NCBI GenBank assembly: GCA_902793995.1 | Contig: CADBFP010000009.1 | Location: forward strand, 1 to 64,000 | Reading direction: 5' to 3' | Source: an uncultured Lachnospiraceae bacterium | GTDB lineage: Bacteria > Bacillota > Clostridia > Lachnospirales > Lachnospiraceae | DNA length: 64,000 bases | In this document: positions 6,515 through 16,330 of the stretch, one piece after another | How positions within the stretch are numbered: the stretch's first letter is position 1 | How the letters are laid out: each line of letters starts with the position of its first letter | Program-made: the position numbers and the translations under genes | The notes under the pieces: model-generated | Told to the model about the DNA's origin: nothing | The model's database searches: none | Seen by the model: the letters and a program-made list of their open reading frames with translations, nothing else

Positions 6515-7393
6515 TTAATACTTCTTCAGCCCTTTCAATTCCTCCATAAAACGGCAGTAATTCTCATAGCGCTGCCGGGAGAAGGCCTCCTGCTCCGCCG
6601 CTTCCCGGATGGCGCAGCCTTTTTCTTTCAAATGCCGGCAATCCCTGAAGCGGCACCGATCCCGGTATGTTTCAAACTCCGGGTACAAGTCCGCCAGGTC
6701 CGCTTCCTCCAGCGGAGGCAGATCCAGGGAAGAAAAGCCGGGTGTGTCAATCAAGAAACTGTTTTTCTCCCAGCAAAACACTTCCGAATGCCGGGTGGTG
6801 TGGCGTCCCCGCCCCAGTTTCCGGCTCAGGCCGTCGGTTTCCGCTCCCGCCTCCGGGTGCAGGCGGTTCAGCAGGGTGGATTTCCCTACGCCGCTGACCC
6901 CTGCCAGCACCGTGGAAGTCCCCGCGAGCCGTTCTATAAGCGCCGGAAGCCCCATCCCCGTCTTGGCGCTAAAAGAGCAGACCGGGTAGCCTGCTCTTTC
7001 ATACATATCCCGGATAAGGCCCTCGTCCCGGGCACTTCCCATATCCAGCTTATTCAGTCCGATCACCACCGGCACCTGCTGCCAGGCCATCCACAAAAGG
7101 AAGCGGTCCAGCAAAGCCGGATGAAAGGCGGGGCGCTGCAGGGAGACCATAATCAGAGCCTGGTCCACATTGGCCACTGCCGGGCGGATCAGGGTATTCT
7201 TCCGGGGGAGCAGCTCTTCTATATAGCCGCTGCCCGGATCTTCCAAAGTCAGGCGGATGCGGACATTATCCCCTACCAGGGGCTTTAATTCCTGCAGGCG
7301 GAAAGTTCCCCGGGCCCGGCATTCCACCAGGGTCCGGTCTCCGTCGTGCACATAGTAAAAACCGCCTATTCCTTTAATGATTTTCCCCTGCAT
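6515..7393 (-). CDS. rsgA: ribosome small subunit-dependent GTPase A
   Basis: A 292-aa circularly permuted GTPase that helps mature the 30S subunit. An N-terminal OB-fold (residues 1-65) precedes the permuted G motifs NKLD (G4), GVSGVGKST (G1) and DTPGF (G3). A C-terminal zinc site with Cys/His residues CRFRDCRH and GCA follows. Length and order are standard. It lies between the PASTA kinase and rpe, the usual Firmicutes arrangement; about 60 bp separate it from the kinase gene, with nothing recognisable in the gap. Confidence 0.95.
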   Translation of the reverse strand: MQGKIIKGIGGFYYVHDGDRTLVECRARGTFRLQELKPLVGDNVRIRLTLEDPGSGYIEELLPRKNTLIRPAVANVDQALIMVSLQRPAFHPALLDRFLLWMAWQQVPVVIGLNKLDMGSARDEGLIRDMYERAGYPVCSFSAKTGMGLPALIERLAGTSTVLAGVSGVGKSTLLNRLHPEAGAETDGLSRKLGRGRHTTRHSEVFCWEKNSFLIDTPGFSSLDLPPLEEADLADLYPEFETYRDRCRFRDCRHLKEKGCAIREAAEQEAFSRQRYENYCRFMEELKGLKKY

Positions 7394-7453
7394 ACAGTCT
7401 TCTGCTTAATTCCCCCAAAAATCCGTCTCCTGTGCCGCCAGGCGAACGTCCAC

Positions 7454-10267
7454 TTATTTCTTGATATAGAGAACCACGGTGGAGCCGGGATCCAAAGGCG
7501 TTTTCGGGCCGATGTCCAGCGTTCCTTCCTGATCGGTTATCCAGCAGATTTCGCCTGCCAGGTACTCTTCATCCTTGCTTTCAATATCCTGAACGATTAC
7601 CCTAAGACCCAGCTTTTCTATTTCGTATCTCACGGCATCAATATCGGTTCGGTGCAGAAAATCCTGTCCCAGATACACCTTGGCAGGCGCAGGGGGCGCA
7701 GTAGGAGCCGGCGTGGTAGGAACCGCCGTAGTGGGCGCTGCCGTGGTGGGCGCCGGATTGGTGGGCGCTGCCGTAGTGGGCGCCGGGGTGGTGGCAGGTG
7801 GCGCCGTGGTGGCGGCCGGCGTGGTGGCAGGCGGCGCCGTGGTGGCTTCCGCTGAATCGGATTCCTCCGAAGTCTCTCCTACATTCCGGAAGGTGATGGT
7901 AATGAATTCATCCTCCTTCAGAACCGTTCCCTCCTTGGGACTGACGGATTTTACCACCGCTTTGATGGGATCATTCGGTTCTATATCATCCTTGAATTGG
8001 AAGGGGATTTCGGCCTCCTTCAGCAACTGCGTTACCTCCGCCACGGTCAAGCCCGTGATATCTGCCGGAACCGCATGGGCGCTGATATGCACCACCACAA
8101 TAGTTCCCTTCTTCAGAACCGTTCCTTCCGGAATATCCGTCTTCATATCCGTTTCCGTCACCCAGCAGATCTGGCCTACGGGGAAGGTATTGGATACTTC
8201 CCGCTTCAGACTGACGGCCAGCCCCATGATCTGAAGCTCCGGCACCACATGGTCAATATCCGAACGGCCCAGCAGATTCGGCATCACCGGATCCGTTTCC
8301 GTCATAGTCAGGTAGATAACGGTGCGCAAATCCAGGCTTTCCCCGGCATTTACCGCTCTGGCAGCTCCGCTGCCCAGGGCGCCTTCCACATACCCTACCG
8401 TACCCGGCAGGTAGGTGCTGCTGGCGATCGGGGTGGGACGAATCTGCACATTGGCCGGGTTAAGGCCCGCCTGGGTCAAGGCCGCTACCGCCTGCTCCCG
8501 GGTATAGCCAAGAATCGTAGGCATACGGAATTGAGCGGGACCGCTGCTGAGAATCAGCGTCACCGGGGTGCCTCTGTCTGCCAGAGAACCTACCGCAGGA
8601 CGGGTGCCCGTAACCTTTCCGGATTCCACGACGAAGGAGTTCTCCCACTCCGTACCGGAGGAAACCACCAGGCCCAGTTCCCGCAGAAGGGCGGCCGCTT
8701 CATCCAGCGGTTTTCCTATGATATTGCCGGGAATCACCACCGTGGTATTGTCCCGGGTGGCGATCCAGATGGTCACCTCCGTATCCAGAAGCAGGGGGAC
8801 GCCGGGCTCATAGCTCTGATCCACCACTGTATTGTTCTCATACGGGGAGTTTTCATCCACCACTTCATAACTCAAATGCACCCGCAGCCCGTCTTCCGAG
8901 AGGGCCTCCATCGCTTCCAGATAATCCATACCGATCAGATCCCGCAGAACCACCGTTCCGGGGGGAATCGTAGCCTTGGTGGATTCCAGCACCGCCGTGG
9001 TGGTGGGCCGGAGCGTGGTGGTCGGAATGGGCACCGTGGGAGGCGGGGTGGTGGGCGGCGCCGTGGTGCTGGCCCGGGGCGTTGTGGTCACCGTTTCCGG
9101 CACCCAGGCCGTGGTGGTTTGCCGGGTGGGAGTCAGCAAAGCGCAGGCTTTGAAAGCAATGCCGATGATGGCCAACAGAATCAAAAGGCCAATGCCCAGC
9201 ATCACATAGTTTAAGAGTTTTTCCGTCCGCCTGGCCTTTTCCTCCGCCAGCCGGTCCTCTTCCTGCAGGCCTATGGCTTTGGATACCCCTTCTTCGTAAA
9301 CCTGAACCGCCTGTTCTTCCGATTCCCAATTGCGTTTCCGGGGCGTAATCCCCGCCACTTTCAGAATATCCGCATCCTCCTGCCGTATGGCCACATGCGG
9401 ATCCGTGGCCACCTCTTCCGGCAGCAGCACCACAAAATCTTCTCCCGGCATCACAATCAGTTTCTTGAAATCCACCAGCAGATCCGTCATATTGGCATAG
9501 CGGAAGCCGGGATTCTTCTGAGTGCATTTGAGAATTATTTTTTCCAGATTCTGGGTAATGGTAGGAACCAGCTCCCGCGGAGGCTTCACCGGATCCTGCA
9601 CATGCTTTAAGGCCACGGAAACAGAGGAATCCCCGTCAAAGGGCACCCGTCCCGTTACCATTTCATAAAGCGTAATGCCTAAAGAATAAATATCGCTGCG
9701 GGCGTCGCAGGCATCCCCCCGGGCCTGTTCCGGGGAAATATAATGCACGCTGCCCATGGTGCTGGTGGTGGAGGTTTCCGTGGCGACCATGCGGGCAATG
9801 CCGAAATCCGCCACCTTAATCTTCCCTTCCCGGGAAATAATAATATTCTGGGGCTTAATATCCCGATGGACGATTCCTTTGTCGTGGGCGGCTTCCAGGC
9901 CCTTTGCCACCTGCATGGCCACTTCCACCGCCTCCCGCTCATCCATGGCGCCGATCTTCTCAATATATTTTTTCAGATTGATGCCTTCCACCAGTTCCAT
10001 CACGATATAATACATACCGTTTTGCTCGCCCACATCAAAGACCCCCACGATATTGGGGTGATTCAGGGCACTGACCGCCTGGGCTTCCCGCCGGAATTTG
10101 GCTACAAAGCTGGCATCGGAGCTGTATTCCTCCTTCAGCACTTTAATGGCCACCAGGCGTTTCAAAACCGTATCCCTGGCCCGGTACACATCGGCCATAC
10201 CGCCGGTGCCTACCGTGCTGAGGATCTCATATCGCTCATTTAAAGTGGTTCCCGCACGCAATAACAT
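7454..10267 (-). CDS. Stk1/PrkC-type Ser/Thr kinase with six PASTA-like repeats
   Basis: A 937-aa membrane kinase. The kinase domain occupies residues 13-275, with glycine loop GTGGMA, Lys42, HRDIKPQN and DFG. A juxtamembrane acidic linker, one membrane helix near 350-372 and a Thr/Pro-rich spacer follow. About five PASTA-like repeats run from about 430 to 790, and a 50-residue Ala/Pro/Thr linker separates a sixth repeat at the C-terminus. PASTA domains bind peptidoglycan fragments or lipid II, and the kinase controls growth and dormancy functions. The paired PP2C phosphatase is encoded 12 bases upstream. The detached last repeat and the length are unusual compared with the three or four PASTAs of typical PrkC. 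Confidence 0.93.
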   Translation of the reverse strand: MLLRAGTTLNERYEILSTVGTGGMADVYRARDTVLKRLVAIKVLKEEYSSDASFVAKFRREAQAVSALNHPNIVGVFDVGEQNGMYYIVMELVEGINLKKYIEKIGAMDEREAVEVAMQVAKGLEAAHDKGIVHRDIKPQNIIISREGKIKVADFGIARMVATETSTTSTMGSVHYISPEQARGDACDARSDIYSLGITLYEMVTGRVPFDGDSSVSVALKHVQDPVKPPRELVPTITQNLEKIILKCTQKNPGFRYANMTDLLVDFKKLIVMPGEDFVVLLPEEVATDPHVAIRQEDADILKVAGITPRKRNWESEEQAVQVYEEGVSKAIGLQEEDRLAEEKARRTEKLLNYVMLGIGLLILLAIIGIAFKACALLTPTRQTTTAWVPETVTTTPRASTTAPPTTPPPTVPIPTTTLRPTTTAVLESTKATIPPGTVVLRDLIGMDYLEAMEALSEDGLRVHLSYEVVDENSPYENNTVVDQSYEPGVPLLLDTEVTIWIATRDNTTVVIPGNIIGKPLDEAAALLRELGLVVSSGTEWENSFVVESGKVTGTRPAVGSLADRGTPVTLILSSGPAQFRMPTILGYTREQAVAALTQAGLNPANVQIRPTPIASSTYLPGTVGYVEGALGSGAARAVNAGESLDLRTVIYLTMTETDPVMPNLLGRSDIDHVVPELQIMGLAVSLKREVSNTFPVGQICWVTETDMKTDIPEGTVLKKGTIVVVHISAHAVPADITGLTVAEVTQLLKEAEIPFQFKDDIEPNDPIKAVVKSVSPKEGTVLKEDEFITITFRNVGETSEESDSAEATTAPPATTPAATTAPPATTPAPTTAAPTNPAPTTAAPTTAVPTTPAPTAPPAPAKVYLGQDFLHRTDIDAVRYEIEKLGLRVIVQDIESKDEEYLAGEICWITDQEGTLDIGPKTPLDPGSTVVLYIKK

Positions 10268-10279
10268 AAACTGATTCCT

Positions 10280-11023
10280 TTATTCGTTTTCTTCCCTATA
10301 ATCAATCAGCAGGATAGTAATATTATCCTTGCCTCCTGCTTCCTTGGCTTCCTGCAATAAGCGGGCCGCCGCCCGGGTGGTGTCTATTTCCTCTTTCAGG
10401 ATGGCGGCTATGGTCTCGTCCGCCAGCATGCCATGCAGGCCGTCGCTGCACAGCAAAAGCCGCTGGCCTTCCTTGACCGGCAAAGTAAAACAATCTTCTT
10501 CCACAATGGGTTCGCTGCCCATGGCCCGGGTGATTACATGCCGGTTGGTCTGATACAGTTTATCCTCCCGGCTTAAGCGGCCGGCCCGCACCAGTTCCTC
10601 CACCAGGGAATGATCCTGGGTGATCTGCCTTAATTCATCCTGAACAAACTCATAGGCCCGGCTGTCTCCCACATTGATAATCAGCCACTCCTTTTTATCC
10701 AGATAGGCCATGACCAGGGTGGATCCCATGCCGTTTAGCTCCGGCTGATCCTGGGCAATCTGATACAGGGCCCGGTTGGTCCGCTCCACGCTTTCCATCA
10801 GGGCAGTCAAAATCCCGCCCTCCCGACTTCGTCCCGGGAGCAGCTCCGGTATTTTCCGTACCACAAAACGAGAGGCGTAAGAACCTCCCCGGTGTCCACC
10901 CATTCCGTCAGCCACGATAAAGAGATTTTCCTGCAGGCCCCCCAAAGGGCAGCCGCTGTAGCTGGAATCCTCGTTATCCTTTCTGACCAGGCCGACGTCA
11001 CTGAATGCTGCGAATTGAAGCAT
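10280..11023 (-). CDS. PP2C-family protein phosphatase (Stp1/PrpC type)
   Basis: A 247-aa soluble PPM phosphatase that reverses phosphorylation by the neighbouring PASTA kinase. The metal-binding motifs are in order: VADGMGGHRGG near residue 38, GDSRAY near 118, CSDGLHGML near 192 and GGKDNITILL near 232. Its ATG follows the rlmN stop by one base, and the kinase gene follows closely, matching the conserved rlmN-prpC-prkC order. Confidence 0.95.
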   Translation of the reverse strand: MLQFAAFSDVGLVRKDNEDSSYSGCPLGGLQENLFIVADGMGGHRGGSYASRFVVRKIPELLPGRSREGGILTALMESVERTNRALYQIAQDQPELNGMGSTLVMAYLDKKEWLIINVGDSRAYEFVQDELRQITQDHSLVEELVRAGRLSREDKLYQTNRHVITRAMGSEPIVEEDCFTLPVKEGQRLLLCSDGLHGMLADETIAAILKEEIDTTRAAARLLQEAKEAGGKDNITILLIDYREENE

Positions 11024-11024
11024 A

Positions 11025-12047
11025 TTACTCCATCAGCCTCCTTCTCAGCTGGCCGCAGGCACCGTCAATGTCTGCGCCCATCTTCTTCCTTATAGTAGCA
11101 TTTATCCCATTTTTTTCAAGTATTTTTTGAAAGCGGGCTACAGATTCTTCCCGGGATGTTTCATAAGCGCGCTCCGCTACCGGATTTACCGGAATGAGAT
11201 TGACATGGGCATTCCTATCTATTAACAGCTGCGCCAGGGCCTGGGCCTGCTGCGGCATATCGTTAACCCCCCGCACCAGGCTGTATTCATAGCTCATCCG
11301 CCGGCCGGTGGCCTGAAAATAAGCATCGCAGGCCGCCAGGGTCTCGGCGATGGTATAGCGCTTGGCAATGGGCATCATGGTCTGCCGCAGGGCGTCCTCC
11401 GGAGCATGCAGGGAAAGGGCCAGGGTAATGCCCAGCTTTTCCTCCGCCAATTGATAAATCTCCGGCACCAGGCCGCAGGTGGAAACGGTGATATTCCGCT
11501 GGCTCAGCTTTTTTCCCTTGGGATCCGACAGCAGGCGGATAAAGCGGATGAGGTTTTCCAGATTATCCAGGGGTTCGCCGGTGCCCATGACAACGATGTG
11601 ATTGATGTTCAGCCCGGCCTCCTCTTCCACCCGGTAAATCTGTTCCAGCATTTCCCCGGGGAGCAGATTCCGCACCAGCCCGCCGATGGTGGAGGCGCAG
11701 AAATGGCAGCCCATGCGGCAGCCCACCTGGGAAGAGATACACAGGGTGTTGCCGTAATCATACTGCATCAGCACGCTTTCCACCGCCTGATGATCCGGCA
11801 GCAGGAACAAATACTTCCGGGTGCCGTCCCGGGAAATTTGCCGGGTGTGAAGCGTCAGGGTGGCCAGGGCAGTTTCCTGCTCCAGCTTTTCCCGAAGAGC
11901 CAGGGGCAGGTTGCTCATTTCCCCTATGCTTTTCACCTTTTTCCCGTGAAGCCAATCAAAAATCTGGGGAGCCCGGAAGGCTTTTTCCCCCCAGCTCTCC
12001 ATCAGAGTTTTGATTTCTTCGATTGTCATGGATCTTAAGTCCTTCAT
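11025..12047 (-). CDS. rlmN: dual-specificity 23S rRNA/tRNA adenine C2-methyltransferase
   Basis: A 340-aa radical SAM enzyme that methylates A2503 of 23S rRNA and A37 of some tRNAs. The CxxxCxxC cluster motif is present (CRMGCHFC near residue 105), as are the GTGEPLDN motif and a C-terminal Cys in GADIDGACGQL that carries the methyl transfer. The length is normal. The start overlaps the rsmB stop by four bases. Confidence 0.95.
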   Translation of the reverse strand: MKDLRSMTIEEIKTLMESWGEKAFRAPQIFDWLHGKKVKSIGEMSNLPLALREKLEQETALATLTLHTRQISRDGTRKYLFLLPDHQAVESVLMQYDYGNTLCISSQVGCRMGCHFCASTIGGLVRNLLPGEMLEQIYRVEEEAGLNINHIVVMGTGEPLDNLENLIRFIRLLSDPKGKKLSQRNITVSTCGLVPEIYQLAEEKLGITLALSLHAPEDALRQTMMPIAKRYTIAETLAACDAYFQATGRRMSYEYSLVRGVNDMPQQAQALAQLLIDRNAHVNLIPVNPVAERAYETSREESVARFQKILEKNGINATIRKKMGADIDGACGQLRRRLME

Positions 12048-13363
12048 GTTCGGCGTTCAAATACGGCGATATAAAAGCCGTCTCCCTGAAAATCTCCGGG
12101 CAAAAGCTGCAGGCGGGCAGCCCCGTCGGGGAGTCCCATCTCTTTCAGGGGCAAGGCCAGGGGGCAGGGTTTAAGGCCCAATTCCTGTTCTATATAATCC
12201 GCATTGTCTGCATTTTCTTCCTTCGTAATGGTGCAGGTGGAAAACAAAAGCTTCCCTCCGGGCTTTGCGTAGCGGGCCGCCTGCTGCAACATCTGCCGCT
12301 GCAGCGCCGCCAAGGCCCGGATACTTTCCTGGCCGGCCCGGTATTTGATTTCCGGCTTGCGGCCCGCCACCCCCAGACCGGAGCAGGGCAGATCCGCAAT
12401 CACCAGATCAAAGATCCCCTCCTTGGCGGGATCGAAAAGCGCAGCGTCCGCCGCCTGGGTCCGGATGATACGAAAGCCGCTGCGGGCGATATTTTCCCGA
12501 ATCAGGCTGCATTTGGCCTCGCTGATGTCGCAGGCCAGAATCTCTCCCTGATTCCGCATCAGATCCGCCGCCTGAAGGCTTTTGCCCCCTGGGGCGGCAC
12601 AAAGATCCAGCACCCGGAAGCCCGGCCGGGGATCCGCCGCCTTTACCGCCAGCTGGGCGCTGATATCCTGGAGCTGCAGGAACCCCTCCCGGATAACGCT
12701 TAAACTTTCCAGAGGCAGGGCCTTTTCGCTGCGCTCCAGCCTTAAAGCCCCCGGCAGCAGGGGAGAAGGCTGAGCCGTAAACCCCTCCTGCCGCAGGCTT
12801 TGGATTGCATCCTCTATAGCCCCCCGGCTTTCATTTACCCGGCCCCACAAAGGGGACGGGGCCAGAAACTGCTCCCCGATCCGCCGGCTTTCTTCTTCGC
12901 CGTACAAGGCCTTCAGACTTTCATACAGCTCCACCGGCAGGCTGAGTTCTACGGGGACAGACGGCCGGTGCCAATCTTCTTTCCGGGCGGCGCTTCTTAG
13001 CACGCCGTTTACAAAGCCGCTTAAGCCATCCCCCATTTTGGTGCGCAGAATCTTGACCGCCTCGTTGCACACGGCAGAGGCGGGAACCCGGTCCATATAC
13101 AGCATCTGATACAGGCTCATCCGCAGCAGATTCCGGACAAAGGGCTTCATTTTTTCCGGCGGCGTACGGCTGATCTGGGCCAGATAGTGGTCCAGGGTCA
13201 GAACCCGGCCGATGGTGCCGTGAACCAGGGCGGTAATAAAGCCCCGCTCCCGGCCGTCCAGTTCCGGGTGATTCCGGAAGCATTGCTGCAGCAGGCGGTG
13301 GCTTTGGCCGCCTTCCTCCAGGGTCTCCCGGATGATATCCACCGCCAGACGACGGCTATTCAC
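12044..13363 (-). CDS. rsmB: 16S rRNA m5C967 methyltransferase
   Basis: A 439-aa enzyme with an N-terminal NusB-like RNA-binding domain (residues 1-130) and a C-terminal SAM methyltransferase domain. The SAM loop CAAPGGKS, the DLPCSGLG motif with one catalytic Cys and STCTITKEEN with the second are present. It overlaps fmt by 8 bases and rlmN by 4, so it is part of a tightly coupled operon. Confidence 0.95.
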   Translation of the reverse strand: MNSRRLAVDIIRETLEEGGQSHRLLQQCFRNHPELDGRERGFITALVHGTIGRVLTLDHYLAQISRTPPEKMKPFVRNLLRMSLYQMLYMDRVPASAVCNEAVKILRTKMGDGLSGFVNGVLRSAARKEDWHRPSVPVELSLPVELYESLKALYGEEESRRIGEQFLAPSPLWGRVNESRGAIEDAIQSLRQEGFTAQPSPLLPGALRLERSEKALPLESLSVIREGFLQLQDISAQLAVKAADPRPGFRVLDLCAAPGGKSLQAADLMRNQGEILACDISEAKCSLIRENIARSGFRIIRTQAADAALFDPAKEGIFDLVIADLPCSGLGVAGRKPEIKYRAGQESIRALAALQRQMLQQAARYAKPGGKLLFSTCTITKEENADNADYIEQELGLKPCPLALPLKEMGLPDGAARLQLLPGDFQGDGFYIAVFERRT

Positions 13364-14312
13364 GGCTTTCCCCCATGCTGTCCCCGGCAGACAAGGCGCA
13401 GCCTCTTAAATAAGCCGCCGCCTCCATTTCCTTTTTTCCTTCGGGCTTTAGGCGCTCCAGCCGGAGCACCCCCCGGCCGCAGGCCACCGCCAGGCAGTCC
13501 TGCCCCGCCCGCAGCACGCAGCCGGGTTTTGCCTCCTTTGGCCTTTCCTCCGGCAGCAGCCGGGCGCTTTTCAGAATCATCCGCTTGCCCTGGCAAAAGG
13601 TATAGGAGCCCGGCCAGGGATCAAAGGCCCGGATTTGCCTTTCAATCTCATCCGCCGGGAGGTTCCAGTCGATGAGGCCCTGTTCCTTGCGGATTTGCGG
13701 CGCATAGCTGCTCTCTCCCATCTGCGGAACAGGAACCAGCTGCCCCTCCTCCAGGCGCAGCAGCGCATCGCATAAAAGCTCCCCCCCCAGGGCCGCCAGC
13801 TTCTCCGTGAGAGAGCCCCCCGTTTCCCTTTCCTCTATAGGCAGGCTCCGCTGCAGGAGAATATCTCCCGTGTCCAGCCCCGCGTCCATTTGCATGATGG
13901 TGACGCCGGTCTCTTTTTCCCCGGCCAGAATGGCCTGCTGAATGGGGGCAGCGCCCCGGTATTTCGGCAGCAGGGAGGTGTGCACATTGAGGCAGCCCAG
14001 CCGGGGCATGTCCAACACCCTCTGGGGCAGGATCTGTCCGAAGGCCGCCACCACGCCGATATCCGCCGGCTCCTCCTGGAAAAAGGCTTCCAGCCAGGAG
14101 ATCGACTCCTCCCGGCGGATTTTCTCCGGCTGGTATACGGGAATGCCCCGCTCCAGGGCCAGATCCTTCACCGGGGACATCTGCAGCGCTTTTCCCCGAC
14201 CCTTTTCCCGGTCCGGCTGGGTAATGGCCAATACAATCTCATGGCCGGCGGCCAAAAGAGCCTCCAGCACGGTGCGGCTCAAATCCGGGGTGCCCATAAA
14301 TACAATACGCAT
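13356..14312 (-). CDS. fmt: methionyl-tRNA formyltransferase
   Basis: A 318-aa enzyme that formylates initiator Met-tRNA using 10-formyl-THF. The N-terminal formyltransferase domain has GTPDLS at the start, HTSLLPKYRGAAPIQ with the catalytic His and DAGLDTGDIL. The C-terminal OB-fold domain (about 205-318) is complete. The start at 14312 has AAGGAG 6 bases upstream; an in-frame extension to 14417 runs through a dispersed repeat and lacks family similarity. It is probably the first gene of the translation/signalling operon that ends at ung. Confidence 0.95.
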   Translation of the reverse strand: MRIVFMGTPDLSRTVLEALLAAGHEIVLAITQPDREKGRGKALQMSPVKDLALERGIPVYQPEKIRREESISWLEAFFQEEPADIGVVAAFGQILPQRVLDMPRLGCLNVHTSLLPKYRGAAPIQQAILAGEKETGVTIMQMDAGLDTGDILLQRSLPIEERETGGSLTEKLAALGGELLCDALLRLEEGQLVPVPQMGESSYAPQIRKEQGLIDWNLPADEIERQIRAFDPWPGSYTFCQGKRMILKSARLLPEERPKEAKPGCVLRAGQDCLAVACGRGVLRLERLKPEGKKEMEAAAYLRGCALSAGDSMGESRE

Positions 14313-14330
14313 GGTATCTCCTTGCAATAC

Positions 14331-14435
14331 GGGCGCCCAATGGGCGCCCCTACGGTTTTCGCTTACCCCCTCCCGGCCCTTCGACAAGCTCAGGGACCGG
14401 GCCATCGAGCCCTCCATCCTTAGGGGGAGAGGGCA
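14331..14435. repeat. intergenic repeat cluster upstream of fmt
   Basis: Contains a GGGCGCCCAATGGGCGCCC palindrome (14331-14349) followed by CTACG, then CCCTTCGACAAGCTCAGGGAC (14377-14397), which recurs inverted at 61322-61342, and GGGGGAGAGGGCAAGGGG, related to the repeat at 45733-45800. No gene lies between fmt and ackA. No clear promoter was found inside. Confidence 0.55.
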
Positions 14436-14443
14436 AGGGGCCT

Positions 14444-15637
14444 TTATTGGTTGACAATCGCCACCGTTTCCCGGGCAATGGCCAGTTCCTCATTGGTGGG
14501 GACGATCATGGCGGTCACCTTGGAATCCGGCGTGGAAATAATCCGTTCCTCGCCCCGGATATTATTGGCTTCCTTGTCCAGATAGCAGCCCAGATAGCCC
14601 AGATAGGACATGACTTCCGCCCGGACCGCCATATCATTTTCTCCAATGCCGGCGGTGAAGCAGATCACATCCACCCCGTTCATGGCAGCGGCATAGTAGC
14701 CGATGAACTTGGCCACCCGGTAGGTGAACACATCCAGAGCGGCCTGGGCCCGGCTGTTGCCTTCCTTAGCGGCGGTTTCCAGATCTCTGAAGTCGCTGGA
14801 AACCCCGGAAATGCCCTGGACGCCGGATTTCTTATTCAGCACATTCAGCACTTCCGGCAGGGTCATATTCTCCTTGGCGGCCAGATATTCGATAATGGCG
14901 GGATCCATACCGCCGGAGCGGGTGCCCATGGTGAGGCCTTCCAGGGGAGTAAAGCCCATGGAGGTATCCACGGATTTGCCGCCGTCCACGGCGCAAATGG
15001 AAGCCCCGTTGCCCAGGTGGCAGACGATAATCTTCAGATCCTTCACATCCTTACCCAGAATCTCCGCCGCACGCTTGGACACGAAGCTGTGGGATGTGCC
15101 GTGGAAGCCGTAGCGGCGCACGCCGTACTTTTCATAATACTCATAAGGCAGGCTGTAAAGGAAGGCCTTGGGAGGCATGGTCTGATGGAAAGCGGTATCG
15201 AATACGCCCACCATGGGAACCCCGGGCATTAACTCCTGGCAGGCCCGGATGCCGATGATATTGGCCGGGTTGTGCAGAGGCGCCAGCTCGCTGCACTCTT
15301 CCACCGCCTGGATGGCTTCTTCCGTCAGCAGGGTGGACTGGGCAAATTTTTCGCCGCCGTGCACGATGCGGTGTCCCACGGCGCCGATTTCCGCCAGGGA
15401 AGCAATAACGCCGATTTCCGGATCCGTCAGTTTCTTTAAAACGCTGTCCACCGCCACGGTATGATTGGGCAGGGGATCCTCAAATGTGTGCTTTTCGCCG
15501 CCGGCGGGGGAATAGGTGAGACGGCCGTCAATGCCGATGCGCTCGCAAAGCCCCTTGGCCAGCACCTGCTCCGATTCGGAATCAATCAGCTGGAACTTCA
15601 GGGAAGAGCTGCCGCAGTTAATTACCAAAACCTTCAT
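14444..15637 (-). CDS. ackA: acetate kinase
   Basis: A 397-aa ASKHA-fold kinase converting acetyl phosphate and ADP to acetate and ATP, the main substrate-level phosphorylation step of acetogenic fermentations. The start [24 protein letters not shown] and GFHGTSH motifs are present and the length is standard. ATG at 15637 has AGGAGGC 8 bases upstream; a longer in-frame reading has no support. No phosphotransacetylase gene lies next to it. CoA-transferases encoded elsewhere in the window make acetyl-CoA, so ackA is the likely ATP-yielding end of those routes. Confidence 0.95.
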   Translation of the reverse strand: MKVLVINCGSSSLKFQLIDSESEQVLAKGLCERIGIDGRLTYSPAGGEKHTFEDPLPNHTVAVDSVLKKLTDPEIGVIASLAEIGAVGHRIVHGGEKFAQSTLLTEEAIQAVEECSELAPLHNPANIIGIRACQELMPGVPMVGVFDTAFHQTMPPKAFLYSLPYEYYEKYGVRRYGFHGTSHSFVSKRAAEILGKDVKDLKIIVCHLGNGASICAVDGGKSVDTSMGFTPLEGLTMGTRSGGMDPAIIEYLAAKENMTLPEVLNVLNKKSGVQGISGVSSDFRDLETAAKEGNSRAQAALDVFTYRVAKFIGYYAAAMNGVDVICFTAGIGENDMAVRAEVMSYLGYLGCYLDKEANNIRGEERIISTPDSKVTAMIVPTNEELAIARETVAIVNQ

Positions 15638-15762
15638 GTCAAATAGCCTCCTTATGACTTCTTGATGTGTCATTTTCACAGGAAGTATAACAGATTGCCT
15701 CCCTGAAAACAAGGGCAGAGCCCCTCATAATCCCGTGCCTTTGGCCGGAAAATCGATTTTTC

Positions 15763-15791
15763 TTTACTTTTTATCTTAATTCCTGTAAAAT
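15763..15791 (+). promoter_or_regulatory. promoter of the zinc-ribbon membrane protein gene
   Basis: TTTACT (15763-15768), 17-bp spacer, TAAAAT (15786-15791), 45 bp before the start codon. No operator-like palindrome is evident. Confidence 0.6.
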
Positions 15792-15835
15792 GAGGCTGCA
15801 AGAAAGCAGACTGTGATGGAAAGGAAGGTATTGTT

Positions 15836-16276
15836 ATGGCTTTTTGTCCGAATTGCGGATTCCAGCTGCCGGAAGGCGCCGAGACCTGTCCCAACTGCGG
15901 CGCGTCTTTGCTGCCCCTTCAGCAGCCTTACGCCTATGATCCCTCGGATCACACCGCGGATTTTGAAACGCAGGATATTCAAAATAACAAGCTTTATGCC
16001 ATGGGCTCCTATCTTTTAGGTTTGGTCGGCGTGGTAATCAGTCTTTTAGCGGCAAAGGAATCCCCCTTTGCCATGTTCCATGTCCGCCAGTCCCTGAAAA
16101 TCTCCATGTGCGAGATGTTGTTGCTCCTCTGCCTGATTGTTCCGATTTTAGGCTGGATTGCAGCGCCGGTGGGCTGGATTATTCTCTTTGTGGTCCGGCT
16201 GATTCTCTTCTTCCAGACCGCCAAAGGCCAGGCCAAGGACGCCCCTATCGTGGGGAATATCGGATTCCTGAAATAA
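15836..16276 (+). CDS. zinc-ribbon plus TIC20/DUF4870-like membrane protein
   Basis: A 146-aa protein. The N-terminal 25 residues form a double CPNC zinc ribbon (CPNC...CPNC), followed by an acidic linker and three to four hydrophobic helices from residue 58. The FHVRQSLKI segment between helices is the hallmark of the DUF4870/TIC20-like family of small membrane proteins of unknown role. GGAAAGGAAGG precedes the start. It is a single-gene unit with its own promoter and a strong terminator, convergent to the lipoprotein gene behind it. Confidence 0.75.
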   Translation: MAFCPNCGFQLPEGAETCPNCGASLLPLQQPYAYDPSDHTADFETQDIQNNKLYAMGSYLLGLVGVVISLLAAKESPFAMFHVRQSLKISMCEMLLLLCLIVPILGWIAAPVGWIILFVVRLILFFQTAKGQAKDAPIVGNIGFLK

Positions 16277-16296
16277 GTTAGTATTTCTGCCATTCA

Positions 16297-16322
16297 AAAG
16301 GCGGCCCCGGGCCGCCTTTTTT
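16297..16322 (+). terminator. rho-independent terminator
   Basis: AAAGGCGGCCC/GGGCCGCCTTT stem followed by TTTTTT on the plus strand, 20 bp after the stop of the membrane protein gene. The A-rich left flank makes it usable from the minus strand too. Confidence 0.85.
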
Positions 16323-16330
16323 GTGGGATG

